Assembly: GCA_022511225.1 (NCBI GenBank)
Contig: JAFLRZ010000009.1
Location: 1 to 64,000, forward strand
From: Eubacterium sp.
Lineage (GTDB): Bacteria; Bacillota; Clostridia; Oscillospirales; Acutalibacteraceae
Length of the DNA: 64,000 nucleotides
Direction of reading: 5' to 3'
Both the position numbers and the translations under genes were made by a program. Below are positions 34,770 through 43,341 of this stretch, in pieces. The notes under the pieces were generated by a model. That model did no database searches and was not told the DNA's origin. It was given only the letters and a program-made list of their open reading frames with translations. The stretch's first letter is position 1; each line of letters begins with the position of its first letter.

Positions 34770-35442
34770 TTTGATAAGCTTAATCAGAAGCGGAGATTAT
34801 CAGTCCGCAATTCTATACGTTGCATCATCGGCATTCGTAGTATTCTGCTGTCTGCCGATTCACGAGCTTGCGCACGCGTATGTTGCCAACAAATTAGGTG
34901 ATGATACTGCAAGACTTAAGGGCAGATTAACCATTAATCCTTTTGCACATCTCGATATATTCGGCACGATTATGATATTCTTATTCGGTATAGGCTATGC
35001 AAAGCCTGTTCCCGTTAATCCGGCAAGATTAAAGCACCCGAGAAGAGATATGGCTCTCATTTCGCTTGCAGGACCTGTTTCGAATCTGCTTATGGCGTTT
35101 ATTTCAGTTTCTATCAGCTACGCAATAGTTTTTTTCAGCAATAATGTGACCAATGTTGCATGGGTTCTTCATACGTTTTTCTACATCGCAGCATCGGTCA
35201 ACGCTACACTTGCAATATTTAATTTTCTGCCAATTCCGCCCCTTGACGGCTCAAAGATTTTCTCGGCAATTCTGCCTGATAAAATATATTTCAAAATAAT
35301 GGCATATGACAGATATATTATGATAGGCTTAATGGTGCTTCTCTTTACCGGAGTGCTTGACGGCGTAATCTCATTCTTATCACAAATAATGCTTGGTCTT
35401 GTTTCTATTATTCCTAGTCTGATTTTCGGAGGGTTAGGTTAA
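34762..35442 (+). CDS. Site-2 protease family (M50) membrane metalloprotease
   Basis: About 226 residues with several transmembrane segments. The zinc motif HELAH lies in CLPIHELAHAYVANKLGDD, the third ligand region is PIPPLDGSKIFS, and NPFAHLDIFGTI is typical of the compact YwhC/RseP-like branch. The ORF-track start lies inside prmC; AGGAG six to seven bases before the ATG at 34762 identifies the real start. It precedes scpA in a common Firmicute order. Its substrate is unknown. Confidence 0.9.
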   Translation: MGSLISLIRSGDYQSAILYVASSAFVVFCCLPIHELAHAYVANKLGDDTARLKGRLTINPFAHLDIFGTIMIFLFGIGYAKPVPVNPARLKHPRRDMALISLAGPVSNLLMAFISVSISYAIVFFSNNVTNVAWVLHTFFYIAASVNATLAIFNFLPIPPLDGSKIFSAILPDKIYFKIMAYDRYIMIGLMVLLFTGVLDGVISFLSQIMLGLVSIIPSLIFGGLG

Positions 35443-36164
35443 TGGAAAAAATTAATTATAAGATAGATGTATTTGAAGGTCCTATGGATCTGCTTTTGCA
35501 TCTTATTTCAAAGCATAAAATTAATATTAACGATATCCCGATTGTTGAGCTCGTAAACCAGTACGTCGAATACGTAAGGCAGATGCAGGAGCAGGATTTC
35601 GACGTCGCAGGTGAATTTCTTGATATGGCTGCAAGGCTTATTTACATCAAGACCGTTTCACTTCTTCCAAAGCACGAGGAAGCCGAGATACTCAAAAAAG
35701 AGCTTATAGGCGAGCTTATCGAATATCGTGACTGCAAGATTATGGCAAAGAAGCTTTCCGAGCAGACTGACGGCTTCAACCGTTTCGTACGTCCTGCACA
35801 GGAGGGTATAATCAATTACGATTACGAGCGTTTTCACGAGGGCGAGGAGCTTCTTAATGCATACATAAGCGCAGCAGGCAGGGGCAGAAGAAAGTTGCCG
35901 CCGCCTCTTGACAGCTTCAAGGTTATCGTTGCAAAAAAATTCGTAGCCGTTGCTACCAAGGTCAATACAGTTTTGCGAAAGCTGTGGGGTGGCAAAAAGG
36001 TTAAATTCCTGTCACTCTTCACTGATGCGCAGACAAAGAGCGATATGGTCGCAACATTCCTTGCAGTGCTTGAGCTTGCAAAAAACAAGAGAATTACTAT
36101 TGACGGAGAAATGAGTAATCCGTCAGTGCAGATTTCAAAAGAGGTAAATGATGTTGAACAGTAA
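35442..36164 (+). CDS. scpA: Segregation and condensation protein A
   Basis: The 240-residue kleisin of the SMC-ScpAB chromosome condensin opens with YKIDVFEGPMDLLLHLISKH and continues with AGEFLDMAARLIYIKT. The C-terminal winged helix, ending VATFLAVLELAKNKRI, binds Smc. The start overlaps the stop of the M50 gene by one base, and the end overlaps scpB by 17 bases, consistent with coupled production of the complex. Confidence 0.95.
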   Translation: MEKINYKIDVFEGPMDLLLHLISKHKININDIPIVELVNQYVEYVRQMQEQDFDVAGEFLDMAARLIYIKTVSLLPKHEEAEILKKELIGELIEYRDCKIMAKKLSEQTDGFNRFVRPAQEGIINYDYERFHEGEELLNAYISAAGRGRRKLPPPLDSFKVIVAKKFVAVATKVNTVLRKLWGGKKVKFLSLFTDAQTKSDMVATFLAVLELAKNKRITIDGEMSNPSVQISKEVNDVEQ

Positions 36165-36744
36165 TAAGCTTTTATCGGCAATCGAGGCAATGCTTTTTGC
36201 AGCAGGTGACGCTGTTGACCCTGCAAGGCTTGCCGAGGCGCTTGATATTGACGTTGAAGATGTTATAAAAATGCTTGCCTATCTTCAGGATACGTACGAA
36301 GAACGAAACGGCGGACTTCGTATAATCCGTATTGACGGCAAATATCAAATTTGCACGAGAGAGGAATTTGGTGACGAGGTAAGAGCACTTCTTGAAATCA
36401 AGAAGAATACTCCGCTCAGTCAGGCAGCATTTGAGGTGCTTGCAATAGTTGCCTACAATAAAACTGTTACGCGTTCCTTTATTGAGCAGATAAGGGGAGT
36501 TGATTGCAGCGGACCTGTAGCAAGCCTTGTTCAAAAGGGTCTTATTGAGGAAAAAGGCAGACTTGATTTGCCAGGCAGACCTCTTGTATACGGCACTACA
36601 GACAGATTCCTCAGATGCTTTTCACTGAATAGCCTTGAGGATTTGCCTGAGCTTCCGGAGGAGGAGCAGAAAAACGACAGCCAGACTTCTCTTTTTGAGG
36701 ATGAAAAAAAGGATAGTGATGAGGCTAAGGAGGTAGAGGAATAA
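36148..36744 (+). CDS. scpB: Segregation and condensation protein B
   Basis: The 198-residue partner of ScpA has tandem winged helices: KLLSAIEAMLFAAGDAV, then TPLSQAAFEVLAIVAYNKT, IEQIRGVDCSGPVASLV and LPGRPLVYGTTDRFL. The C-terminus is a short acidic, probably disordered tail. Two adjacent ATGs are possible starts; GAGG is at better distance from the second, so the true start may be one codon later. It overlaps scpA. Confidence 0.94.
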   Translation: MMLNSNKLLSAIEAMLFAAGDAVDPARLAEALDIDVEDVIKMLAYLQDTYEERNGGLRIIRIDGKYQICTREEFGDEVRALLEIKKNTPLSQAAFEVLAIVAYNKTVTRSFIEQIRGVDCSGPVASLVQKGLIEEKGRLDLPGRPLVYGTTDRFLRCFSLNSLEDLPELPEEEQKNDSQTSLFEDEKKDSDEAKEVEE

Positions 36745-37553
36745 TGACAGTGTTCTTAATCATTCTTGCCATTATCGTTGTTCTTACTACTCTGCTTCTT
36801 AATCTTTCAGCCACCTTTACCGTCATATATGAAAACGGCTGGAAAACAAATCTGAGCGTTCTCTTTTATAATAAAGATATCGAACTCTCAAAGCTCCTGT
36901 CATTCGTTATGTTTCCTGAGAAAAAATCAGAAGAAGTTATAGAAAACAACGAAAACAAGAAAAAGGAAAAACAAACAAAAAAGAAAACAGAAAAGATAAC
37001 AGAAAAGAAAACGGAAGAGCCTGATATTCCTATCACCGAGAAAGTATCAAAGTCTGATGCCCAACCGAATGACGAAGCAGACGAAACGGATAAAAAAGAA
37101 ACCGAGAGCAATATAGAAGATGAATCAAAAAAGCCTGCTAAGCCTAATCCAATCTTAAAAATCTGGAATGAAGAGGGCGTTGTCGGAATCCTTTCGCTTT
37201 TCTCAAATGCTCTCGAATCTGTAAATTCTGCAATATTAACTTTTTTTAGGGGTTTACATATTCACTCACTTTATGTTATGATAATAGTCGGTGGCGGAGA
37301 TGCCGCAACGATTGCCCATAAGTACGGCAAGCTTTGCAGCTATTATTATCCCGTCAAAGGTGTTATATTAAACGGTATGAAGGTTGATAAATACGATGAT
37401 TATATTCAACCTGACTTTATCGCTGATAAAACTGAATTTGAAATGCAGCTTATCGCAAGCCTGAGTGTCGGACTGCTTCTTAGAATGGTACTTAAGGCAG
37501 GCATAGTATTTCTTACAAATATAATTAAAAATAAAAAATCAAAATCAAAATAA
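36744..37553 (+). CDS. DUF2953-type membrane protein
   Basis: The 269-residue protein has an N-terminal transmembrane helix (about 2-24) and a strongly charged, low-complexity Lys/Glu region (about 60-130). The C-terminal region (VVGGGDAATIAHKYGKL, then a second hydrophobic stretch near 240) resembles DUF2953. In Firmicutes a DUF2953 gene (ytfI) commonly lies immediately upstream of gerW/ytfJ, as here, suggesting a role linked to sporulation. Function is unknown. The start overlaps the scpB stop by one base. Confidence 0.7.
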   Translation: MTVFLIILAIIVVLTTLLLNLSATFTVIYENGWKTNLSVLFYNKDIELSKLLSFVMFPEKKSEEVIENNENKKKEKQTKKKTEKITEKKTEEPDIPITEKVSKSDAQPNDEADETDKKETESNIEDESKKPAKPNPILKIWNEEGVVGILSLFSNALESVNSAILTFFRGLHIHSLYVMIIVGGGDAATIAHKYGKLCSYYYPVKGVILNGMKVDKYDDYIQPDFIADKTEFEMQLIASLSVGLLLRMVLKAGIVFLTNIIKNKKSKSK

Positions 37554-37570
37554 ATTAGGGGGATTATAAA

Positions 37571-37966
37571 ATGAAGGAAACTCCGGTAAACAGAATAATG
37601 GAAAGCACACTCGAAAGAATGCGTGAAATGGTTGACACTTCAACTATTATAGGCGAGCCTATCACAACAGGCGGCACGACTCTTATTCCTGTGTCAAAGA
37701 TTTCATACGGCTTCACCTCAGGCGGTACAGACCTTCCGTCAAAGAGCAACGCTGAGCTTTTCGGCGGCGGTGGCGGCGGTGGTATCACCATTACTCCCGT
37801 TGCATTTATCGTTATCGAAAACGGCAAGAGCAGAATGATGCAGATTAATAATTACACCTCATCTGCTGATCGTGCTATCGCAATGATTCCTGAGCTTGTT
37901 GATAAGGTAACAGAGCTTCTTAAGGCAGATAAAAAGACTGAGGACGAAGCTCAGCCAACAGAATAA
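37571..37966 (+). CDS. gerW: GerW family sporulation protein (YtfJ-like)
   Basis: The 131-residue protein begins NRIMESTLERMREMVDTSTI and has IGEPITTGGTTLIPVSKI, a seven-glycine run and ITITPVAFIVIENGK, all typical of GerW/YtfJ. Family members are made during sporulation and are needed for normal germination. A GGGGGAT ribosome site precedes the start. Its presence supports an endospore-forming host. Confidence 0.92.
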   Translation: MKETPVNRIMESTLERMREMVDTSTIIGEPITTGGTTLIPVSKISYGFTSGGTDLPSKSNAELFGGGGGGGITITPVAFIVIENGKSRMMQINNYTSSADRAIAMIPELVDKVTELLKADKKTEDEAQPTE

Positions 37967-37977
37967 GTATTATAATT

Positions 37978-38012
37978 TTTAATCACCTGCATATTATTAT
38001 GTGGGTGATTTA
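37978..38012 (+). promoter_or_regulatory. Hairpin covering the D,D-carboxypeptidase ribosome site
   Basis: AATCACC pairs with GGTGATT, with further pairing of GCATA and TATGT. The right arm contains the GGGTGA that should serve as ribosome site for the TTG start at 38015, and TTTATTTT follows. It could be a weak terminator after gerW or a translational control hairpin. Confidence 0.4.
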
Positions 38013-38014
38013 TT

Positions 38015-39058
38015 TTGTTAAAACGAGTTTTTTTGGTATTGCTTTCAGTAATGCTTGCGCTTTTTGTTCCGATTAATACTTATGCTGCTCAGTGCAGTGC
38101 CGTATCGGCAATAGTTGTTGACGCCGACACAATGACAATTCTATACGAAAAGAATGCTTTTGCTCAAAGACCGATGGCGTCAACAACTAAAATAATGACG
38201 GCACTTCTGGCTCTTGAAAACGGCAAAATGGACGAAACAGTAACCATTACTTCAAAAATGGTACAGACTGAGGGCTCTGCTCTCGGACTAAAAGCAGGGG
38301 ATAAGCTTACTTTTTATGATTTAATCGTTGGTATGATGCTGACCTCCGGCAATGATGCGGCAAATTCCGTTGCCGTTCTTATCTCGGGAAGTATCGAAGC
38401 TTTCGCAGAGCTTATGAATAAAAGAGCAAGTGAAATAGGTATGAAAAACACCCTGTTCGTCACTCCCTCGGGACTTGATGAGGGTGCTCATCACTCCACA
38501 GCCTACGATATGGCATTGCTTACCTCATATGCATTGAAATTTGAAACGTTTTGTGATATAGTATCAAAAAGTTCTGCAGAAATAAAAATAAGCGGAAAGC
38601 CTTTGACGGTCTATAACCATAACAAGCTTTTGGGATACGATAAAAGCTATTTCGGTGTCAAAACAGGGTATACAAGCAAAGCAGGAAGATGCCTCGTTTC
38701 AGCAAAGAAATATAAGGGCAATAAGCTTATTTGCGTAACTCTTTCAGCTCCTGATGACTGGAATGACCACGTAAATCTTTATAAAGAGGCAATGTCAAAA
38801 TATAAAAAGGCAAGTATAAGCAGTACGCTTGAATTCAACGCTGTCGGCGGAGAAAAAAACACCTTCACAGGCTCTTATGACAAGGAATATTATTTTTGCA
38901 CAGATGCAAAATTCAGAGTGTATTACAGACCGTTTTATTATGCTCCCATAAATAAGGGAGATAAAATAGGCGAGGTCTGGGTGTATAATAACAACAAATT
39001 AGTGGAAAGACTGCCGATTGAGGCAGACGAGGACGTAAATTATGGCAGGAAAGAATGA
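38015..39058 (+). CDS. D-alanyl-D-alanine carboxypeptidase (penicillin-binding protein 5 type)
   Basis: The 347-residue exported enzyme has a signal peptide (about 1-25) ending NTYAA. The serine-peptidase S11 motifs are S56-x-x-K59 in MASTTKIM, S111-G-N113 in LTSGNDAANS and K216-T-G in VKTGYTSKAGR. It trims the last D-alanine from peptidoglycan stem peptides. A shortened C-terminal domain follows and no clear membrane-binding helix is visible. The start is TTG behind GGGTGA. In sporulators a DacF/DacB-like role is possible. Confidence 0.92.
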   Translation: MLKRVFLVLLSVMLALFVPINTYAAQCSAVSAIVVDADTMTILYEKNAFAQRPMASTTKIMTALLALENGKMDETVTITSKMVQTEGSALGLKAGDKLTFYDLIVGMMLTSGNDAANSVAVLISGSIEAFAELMNKRASEIGMKNTLFVTPSGLDEGAHHSTAYDMALLTSYALKFETFCDIVSKSSAEIKISGKPLTVYNHNKLLGYDKSYFGVKTGYTSKAGRCLVSAKKYKGNKLICVTLSAPDDWNDHVNLYKEAMSKYKKASISSTLEFNAVGGEKNTFTGSYDKEYYFCTDAKFRVYYRPFYYAPINKGDKIGEVWVYNNNKLVERLPIEADEDVNYGRKE

Positions 39059-39788
39059 CGTAAGATTACAGAAATTTATGGCAGAGTGCGGTGTGGCTTC
39101 CCGCAGAAAAAGCGAGGAGCTTATCGAAATGGGCAAGGTCAAGGTAAACGGACATATCGCTCATATCGGTGACAAGGTAAATCCTAAAAGGGATATAGTC
39201 ACGGTGCGGGGAAAAAGAATAAATAAGATAGATAAAATGTATTATATTCTGCTCAACAAACCGCGCGGATACGTTACGACCGTATCGGATGAGCTTGGCC
39301 GTAAAACAGTTATGGATTTAGTAGACGTTGATGCAAGAGTTTATCCTGTCGGCAGACTGGATAAGGATAGCGAGGGACTTTTGATTTTGACTAATGACGG
39401 CTCATTTGCAAATGCTCTTACACACCCCAAGCATAATTACGCAAAGGTGTACCGCGTTACAGTCAGACCGTCAGTAAATGATGAGATTCTGGACAAGCTT
39501 CGAAACGGTATCGAAATTGACGGCAGAAAAACTGCTCCGTGCGACGTTAATATTATCACAGAGGAAAACGAAAGAGTTGTCCTTGAATTTATACTTCGCG
39601 AGGGCAGAAACAGACAAATCAGAAAAATGTGCGAAGCAGTAGGTCTTGAGGTTGCAAGACTAAAGAGAATTTCAATCGGACCTATAAAGCTTGGTATGCT
39701 CCAGACAGGTAAAACACGAAATCTCACCGATAATGAAGTCAAAAAGCTTCTTCGCTCCTCAAATCCGTCTGAAAACACCGAGGGTTAA
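39042..39788 (+). CDS. rluB: 23S rRNA pseudouridine synthase B
   Basis: The 248-residue protein has an N-terminal S4 domain (RLQKFMAECGVASRRKSEEL) and an RsuA/RluB catalytic domain with YPVGRLDKDSEGLLILTNDG, whose aspartate is catalytic, and GRNRQIRKMCEAVG. RluB and RsuA families are hard to separate by eye; the neighbourhood with scpAB favours RluB (23S rRNA U2605 equivalent). It overlaps the carboxypeptidase gene by 17 bases. Confidence 0.9.
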   Translation: MAGKNDVRLQKFMAECGVASRRKSEELIEMGKVKVNGHIAHIGDKVNPKRDIVTVRGKRINKIDKMYYILLNKPRGYVTTVSDELGRKTVMDLVDVDARVYPVGRLDKDSEGLLILTNDGSFANALTHPKHNYAKVYRVTVRPSVNDEILDKLRNGIEIDGRKTAPCDVNIITEENERVVLEFILREGRNRQIRKMCEAVGLEVARLKRISIGPIKLGMLQTGKTRNLTDNEVKKLLRSSNPSENTEG

Positions 39789-39821
39789 AATAAAATATAA
39801 CAATTTTTGTCAAATATAGTA

Positions 39822-39850
39822 TTGATATTACTTAAATAAAGTGGTAATAT
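39822..39850 (+). promoter_or_regulatory. Promoter of the biotin-dependent carboxyltransferase operon
   Basis: TTGATA, a 17-nt spacer and TAATAT. A second TATAAT-like element lies six bases further on. Confidence 0.55.
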
Positions 39851-39920
39851 TTATAATAGGGAAGTTTTGAATATTTCGAATTTTCTGTTTTTTGCATAGA
39901 CAATAAGGAGGAACAATATA

Positions 39921-41237
39921 GTGAGTGATTTAGAAAAATCTAACGCACTTGCAAGGCTTGAAGCTCTGTTTGATGATGGTGAGTTTACACAGATAGATGC
40001 TTTTGCAAAATCTGCCGATAAGGATGTTGAGGTCGTTGCAGGCTTCGGCTCGGTAAACGGCAGTGCAGCATACGCTTTTTCTCAGGATATTACTGTTTCT
40101 GACGGTGCAGTAAGCGTTGCCCAGTGCGCTAAAATTAAAAAGATTTATGACCTTGCAGCCAAAACGGGTTGCCCTGTAATAGGTATTTATGATTCAAACG
40201 GTGTTAAGCTTACTGAAGGCTTTGAGGTGCTCAATGCCTATGGTGAGCTTGTTAAGGCTTCTGCATCAATCAGCGGTGTCTGCCCTCAGCTTTCACTCGT
40301 GCTTGGCTCCTGCCTCGGCACGTCTGCACTGATAGCAAGTCTTGCTGACGTTATTATAGCTGTTAAAGATGCTGATTTTTACGTTTCAGCACCGAGCGAT
40401 ATTAAGGCAGAAGCCTCATACAAAGAGGGAACAGTTGATATTCTTTGCGATGATGATAAATCTGCAATAGAAAGTGCAAGAGATTTGATCGCTCTTATGC
40501 CGTCAAATAATCTTTCACCTTCACCTGTATTTGACTTTGCTCAGCCACAGAGCGTTGCATCGGCAGGTGCAGACGCAATGTCAATCATCAACGCTGTTGC
40601 AGATGACGCATCAGTAGTCGAGCTTAAGGGCGGATATGCTTCTTCAAACTGCAAGACCGCTCTTGCAACGGTTATGGGCTCAACAGTAGGCTTCATTGCC
40701 TTTGACGGCAGTGCCGTATGTCCCGCCTGCGCATATAAGGCAGAAGCAATGGTTAAGCTTTGCGATGCCTATTCTATCCCTGTAATCACACTCGTTAATG
40801 CTGACGGCATTATCAAGGAAAAGGAAAATCAAACACTCGTTGCTCTTACAAAGCTCACTTCTGCTTTTGCAACTGCAACGTGTCCAAAAATTTCAGTTAT
40901 AACAGGAAATGCCGTAGGTGTTTCGTATATCGTTCTTGCAGGCAAGGGTGCAAACGCTGATTTGACTATCGCATGGGAGTCTGCCGTTGCATCTCCGATT
41001 GATACCGATGCTGCAGTAGCATTCCTATTTAATGACAGACTTGCAAACGGCGAAAATAGGGAAGCTCTCAAAAAAGAGTATGTTGATACTATTGCTTCAC
41101 CGTTCACAGCAGCAGCTTGCGGTGCAGTTGATGATATATGTGCTCCTGAGGATACAAGAGCAAGGGTCATTTCTGCTCTTGATATGCTTGCAGGCAAGAG
41201 AGAAAATACTCTCCCAAGAAAACATAGCGTTAAGTAA
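39921..41237 (+). CDS. Carboxyltransferase-domain protein (12S/MmdA-like, short)
   Basis: The 438-residue crotonase-fold carboxyltransferase has an N-terminal half with ALARLEALFDDGEF, VVAGFGSVNGSAAYAFSQD and GIYDSNGVKL plus a GSCLGTSA oxyanion loop. The C-terminal half has a second, more degenerate copy. Typical relatives (methylmalonyl-CoA decarboxylase alpha, PCC beta, transcarboxylase 12S) have about 510-525 residues, so this one is clearly shortened and alanine-rich. The start is GTG with AGGAGG. It heads a three-gene set with a biotin carrier and a PycB-like subunit; the acyl-CoA substrate is uncertain. Confidence 0.78.
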   Translation: MSDLEKSNALARLEALFDDGEFTQIDAFAKSADKDVEVVAGFGSVNGSAAYAFSQDITVSDGAVSVAQCAKIKKIYDLAAKTGCPVIGIYDSNGVKLTEGFEVLNAYGELVKASASISGVCPQLSLVLGSCLGTSALIASLADVIIAVKDADFYVSAPSDIKAEASYKEGTVDILCDDDKSAIESARDLIALMPSNNLSPSPVFDFAQPQSVASAGADAMSIINAVADDASVVELKGGYASSNCKTALATVMGSTVGFIAFDGSAVCPACAYKAEAMVKLCDAYSIPVITLVNADGIIKEKENQTLVALTKLTSAFATATCPKISVITGNAVGVSYIVLAGKGANADLTIAWESAVASPIDTDAAVAFLFNDRLANGENREALKKEYVDTIASPFTAAACGAVDDICAPEDTRARVISALDMLAGKRENTLPRKHSVK

Positions 41238-41278
41238 TTCTGTAAATAAAATTGTTATATAATGGAGGATTAACCCAT

Positions 41279-41647
41279 ATGAAAAACTATACAATCACAG
41301 TTAACGGCACACCATACGTTGTTACAGTAGAAGAGAACGGTTCTTCTGCTCCTGTAGCTAACGCACCTGTTTCAGCTCCCGTAGCTGCTCCTGCTCCTGC
41401 AGCACCTTCATCTGCTACGGCAGAAAGTATTGGCTCAGTAAAGATTGAAGCACCTATGCCCGGAAACATCCTTGACGTTAAGGTTTCTGTAGGCGATACT
41501 GTTTCAAACGGTCAGGTTCTCTGCATCTTAGAGGCTATGAAAATGGAGAATGATATTTCTGCCACTCAGGACGGCACTGTTGCATCAATCAATGTCAGCA
41601 AGGGCGACAGCGTTGAGGCAGGTCAGGTTATTTTAACGTTAAACTAA
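41279..41647 (+). CDS. Biotin carrier protein (1.3S-like)
   Basis: The 122-residue biotinyl protein starts KNYTITVNGTPYVVTVEE, then has a flexible Ala/Pro/Val linker (about 25-60). The biotinyl domain has the attachment lysine in ILEAMKMENDI. The size is nearly that of the 1.3S subunit of propionibacterial transcarboxylase. The track adds nine upstream residues; GGAGG before the ATG at 41279 marks the likely start. Carboxybiotin would shuttle between the two flanking carboxyltransferase subunits. Confidence 0.9.
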   Translation: MKNYTITVNGTPYVVTVEENGSSAPVANAPVSAPVAAPAPAAPSSATAESIGSVKIEAPMPGNILDVKVSVGDTVSNGQVLCILEAMKMENDISATQDGTVASINVSKGDSVEAGQVILTLN

Positions 41648-41659
41648 GAGGTGTCGCAA

Positions 41660-43057
41660 ATGGCTAAAATAGGTATTACAGAAACAGTTTTACGAGATGC
41701 CCATCAGTCATTGATTGCAACCCGTATGACTACCGATGAATTTTCCGATATTCTTGAGAAAATGGATAAAATCGGCTACCACTCACTTGAATGCTGGGGT
41801 GGTGCTACGTTTGATTCCTGCTTAAGATTTCTTAATGAGGACCCGTGGGACAGACTTCGTCTTATCAGAGAAAAATGTCCAAACACAAAGCTTCAGATGC
41901 TTTTCAGAGGTCAGAATATGCTCGGCTACCGTCATTATTCTGACGAGGTCGTTGATTACTTCGTTAAAAAGAGTATTGATAACGGTATTGATATTTTGAG
42001 AATATTTGATGCCCTTAATGACGTACGAAATCTTCAGACTGCAATTAACGCCGCAAAGAAGTACGGCGGTCACGTTCAGGCTGCTATTTCTTATACTACA
42101 GGTCCTGTATTCGATATCCAATATTATTGCAATTATGCCCGTCAGCTTGAAGATGCAGGTGCAGATTCAATCTGTATCAAGGATATGGCAGGTCTTTTAA
42201 CTCCTTACGGAACTTATGATCTTGTAAAGGCTCTTAAGGAAACAGTCAATGTTCCTATCCAACTTCACTCTCACTATACTTCAGGTCTTGCTTCAATGGT
42301 ACAGCTCAAGGGCGTTGAAGCAGGTGTAGACGTTATAGATACTGCAATCAGTCCTCTTGCTATGGGTACATCTCACCCTGCTACCGAGTCAATGGTTGCC
42401 GCTTTTCAGGGCACTGAATACGATACAGGTCTTGACATCAAGGCTCTTACAGAAATCAGAGATTACTTTACTCCTCTTCGTGAAAAGTATCTTGAATCAG
42501 GACTTCTTGATCCCAAAATGCTTGGTGTCGATGCAAATACACTTCTTTATCAGGTACCGGGCGGTATGCTTTCAAATCTCGTATCTCAGCTTAAGCAGGC
42601 GGGCAAGGCAGATAAGCTTGAAGAGGTGCTTAACGAAGTACCGCGAGTTCGTAAGGATTCAGGTTATCCGCCTCTCGTTACTCCTACTTCTCAGATTGTC
42701 GGCACTCAGTCCGTATTCAACGTAATCCTCGGTGAGAGATATAAGATGGTTACAAAAGAGTTCAAGGATATGGTCGCAGGCAAATACGGTAAAACTCCTT
42801 GCGACATTGACCCTGAATTTAGAAAGAAGATTGTAGGCGATGACGATATTATTGACTGTCGTCCTGCCGACCTTATTACTGATACAATCGACTCCTTCAA
42901 AAACGAAATTAATGAGTTTTATGAGCAGGAGGAAGACGTGCTTTCATACGCTCAGTTCGGTCAGGTTGCCGTTAAATTCTTCGAAAACCGCCGAGATAAA
43001 AAGTTCGGACTCGACGGCAAGCACGACAACATAGAAACAAAAGTTCATCCTGTATAG
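41660..43057 (+). CDS. Oxaloacetate decarboxylase alpha / pyruvate carboxylase subunit B-like carboxyltransferase (5S-like)
   Basis: The 465-residue TIM-barrel carboxyltransferase has ETVLRDAHQSLIATRM at the start with the metal and substrate residues, IDILRIFDALNDVRN, the active-site lysine in SICIKDMAGLLTPYG and metal-binding HSHYTSG. It exchanges carboxyl groups between carboxybiotin and pyruvate/oxaloacetate. No biotin domain is fused; the separate carrier gene lies 12 nt upstream. GAGGTG six bases before the ATG favours this start over the track's GTG. No membrane beta subunit or biotin carboxylase gene is adjacent. Confidence 0.9.
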   Translation: MAKIGITETVLRDAHQSLIATRMTTDEFSDILEKMDKIGYHSLECWGGATFDSCLRFLNEDPWDRLRLIREKCPNTKLQMLFRGQNMLGYRHYSDEVVDYFVKKSIDNGIDILRIFDALNDVRNLQTAINAAKKYGGHVQAAISYTTGPVFDIQYYCNYARQLEDAGADSICIKDMAGLLTPYGTYDLVKALKETVNVPIQLHSHYTSGLASMVQLKGVEAGVDVIDTAISPLAMGTSHPATESMVAAFQGTEYDTGLDIKALTEIRDYFTPLREKYLESGLLDPKMLGVDANTLLYQVPGGMLSNLVSQLKQAGKADKLEEVLNEVPRVRKDSGYPPLVTPTSQIVGTQSVFNVILGERYKMVTKEFKDMVAGKYGKTPCDIDPEFRKKIVGDDDIIDCRPADLITDTIDSFKNEINEFYEQEEDVLSYAQFGQVAVKFFENRRDKKFGLDGKHDNIETKVHPV

Positions 43058-43166
43058 GGTTGAGGAATTCAAACCGAAGCCGCCTCACAGCGGTTATTTC
43101 AGTTGCTTTTTGCCCTTTTCGCTTTGATGGGCACCAATACTGTCTGATTGCCAAAGACGGAAAGCG
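43058..43166. other. Intergenic region rich in inverted repeats
   Basis: Several short complementary pairs can be seen (CGCTTT / AAAGCG enclosing GGCA / TGCC), suggesting a folded or repeat-derived element between the carboxyltransferase operon and its terminator. No ORF is supported. Confidence 0.25.
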
Positions 43167-43207
43167 CCAAAAAAAGAAGGAACTCGATGTTCCTTCTTTT
43201 TTCTTTT
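43167..43207 (+). terminator. Terminator of the carboxyltransferase operon
   Basis: AAAAAAGAAGGAAC / GTTCCTTCTTTTTT forms a 14-bp stem with a 5-nt loop and a T-rich tail. It uses the same arm sequence (GAAGGAAC) as the terminator at 20.34 kb. Confidence 0.85.
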
Positions 43208-43302
43208 GATGATTTAGACGGACGAGCAATGCTTGCCCCAACTACAATAAAAGCTGTCTTTGTAAAATTTTGGCGCGGTTATGCGCTTTTTCGACAGTCT
43301 GA

Positions 43303-43339
43303 GAAGATATAGGAGAAAAAACTTTCCTATATCTTCTTT
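43303..43339 (-). terminator. Hairpin after the secreted papain-fold-like gene
   Basis: A perfect 12-bp stem (GAAGATATAGGA / TCCTATATCTTC) lies just past the stop codon of the minus-strand gene. It lacks a clear T-run on the minus strand, so it may act as an RNA-stabilising hairpin rather than a strict terminator. Confidence 0.55.
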
Positions 43340-43341
43340 CC

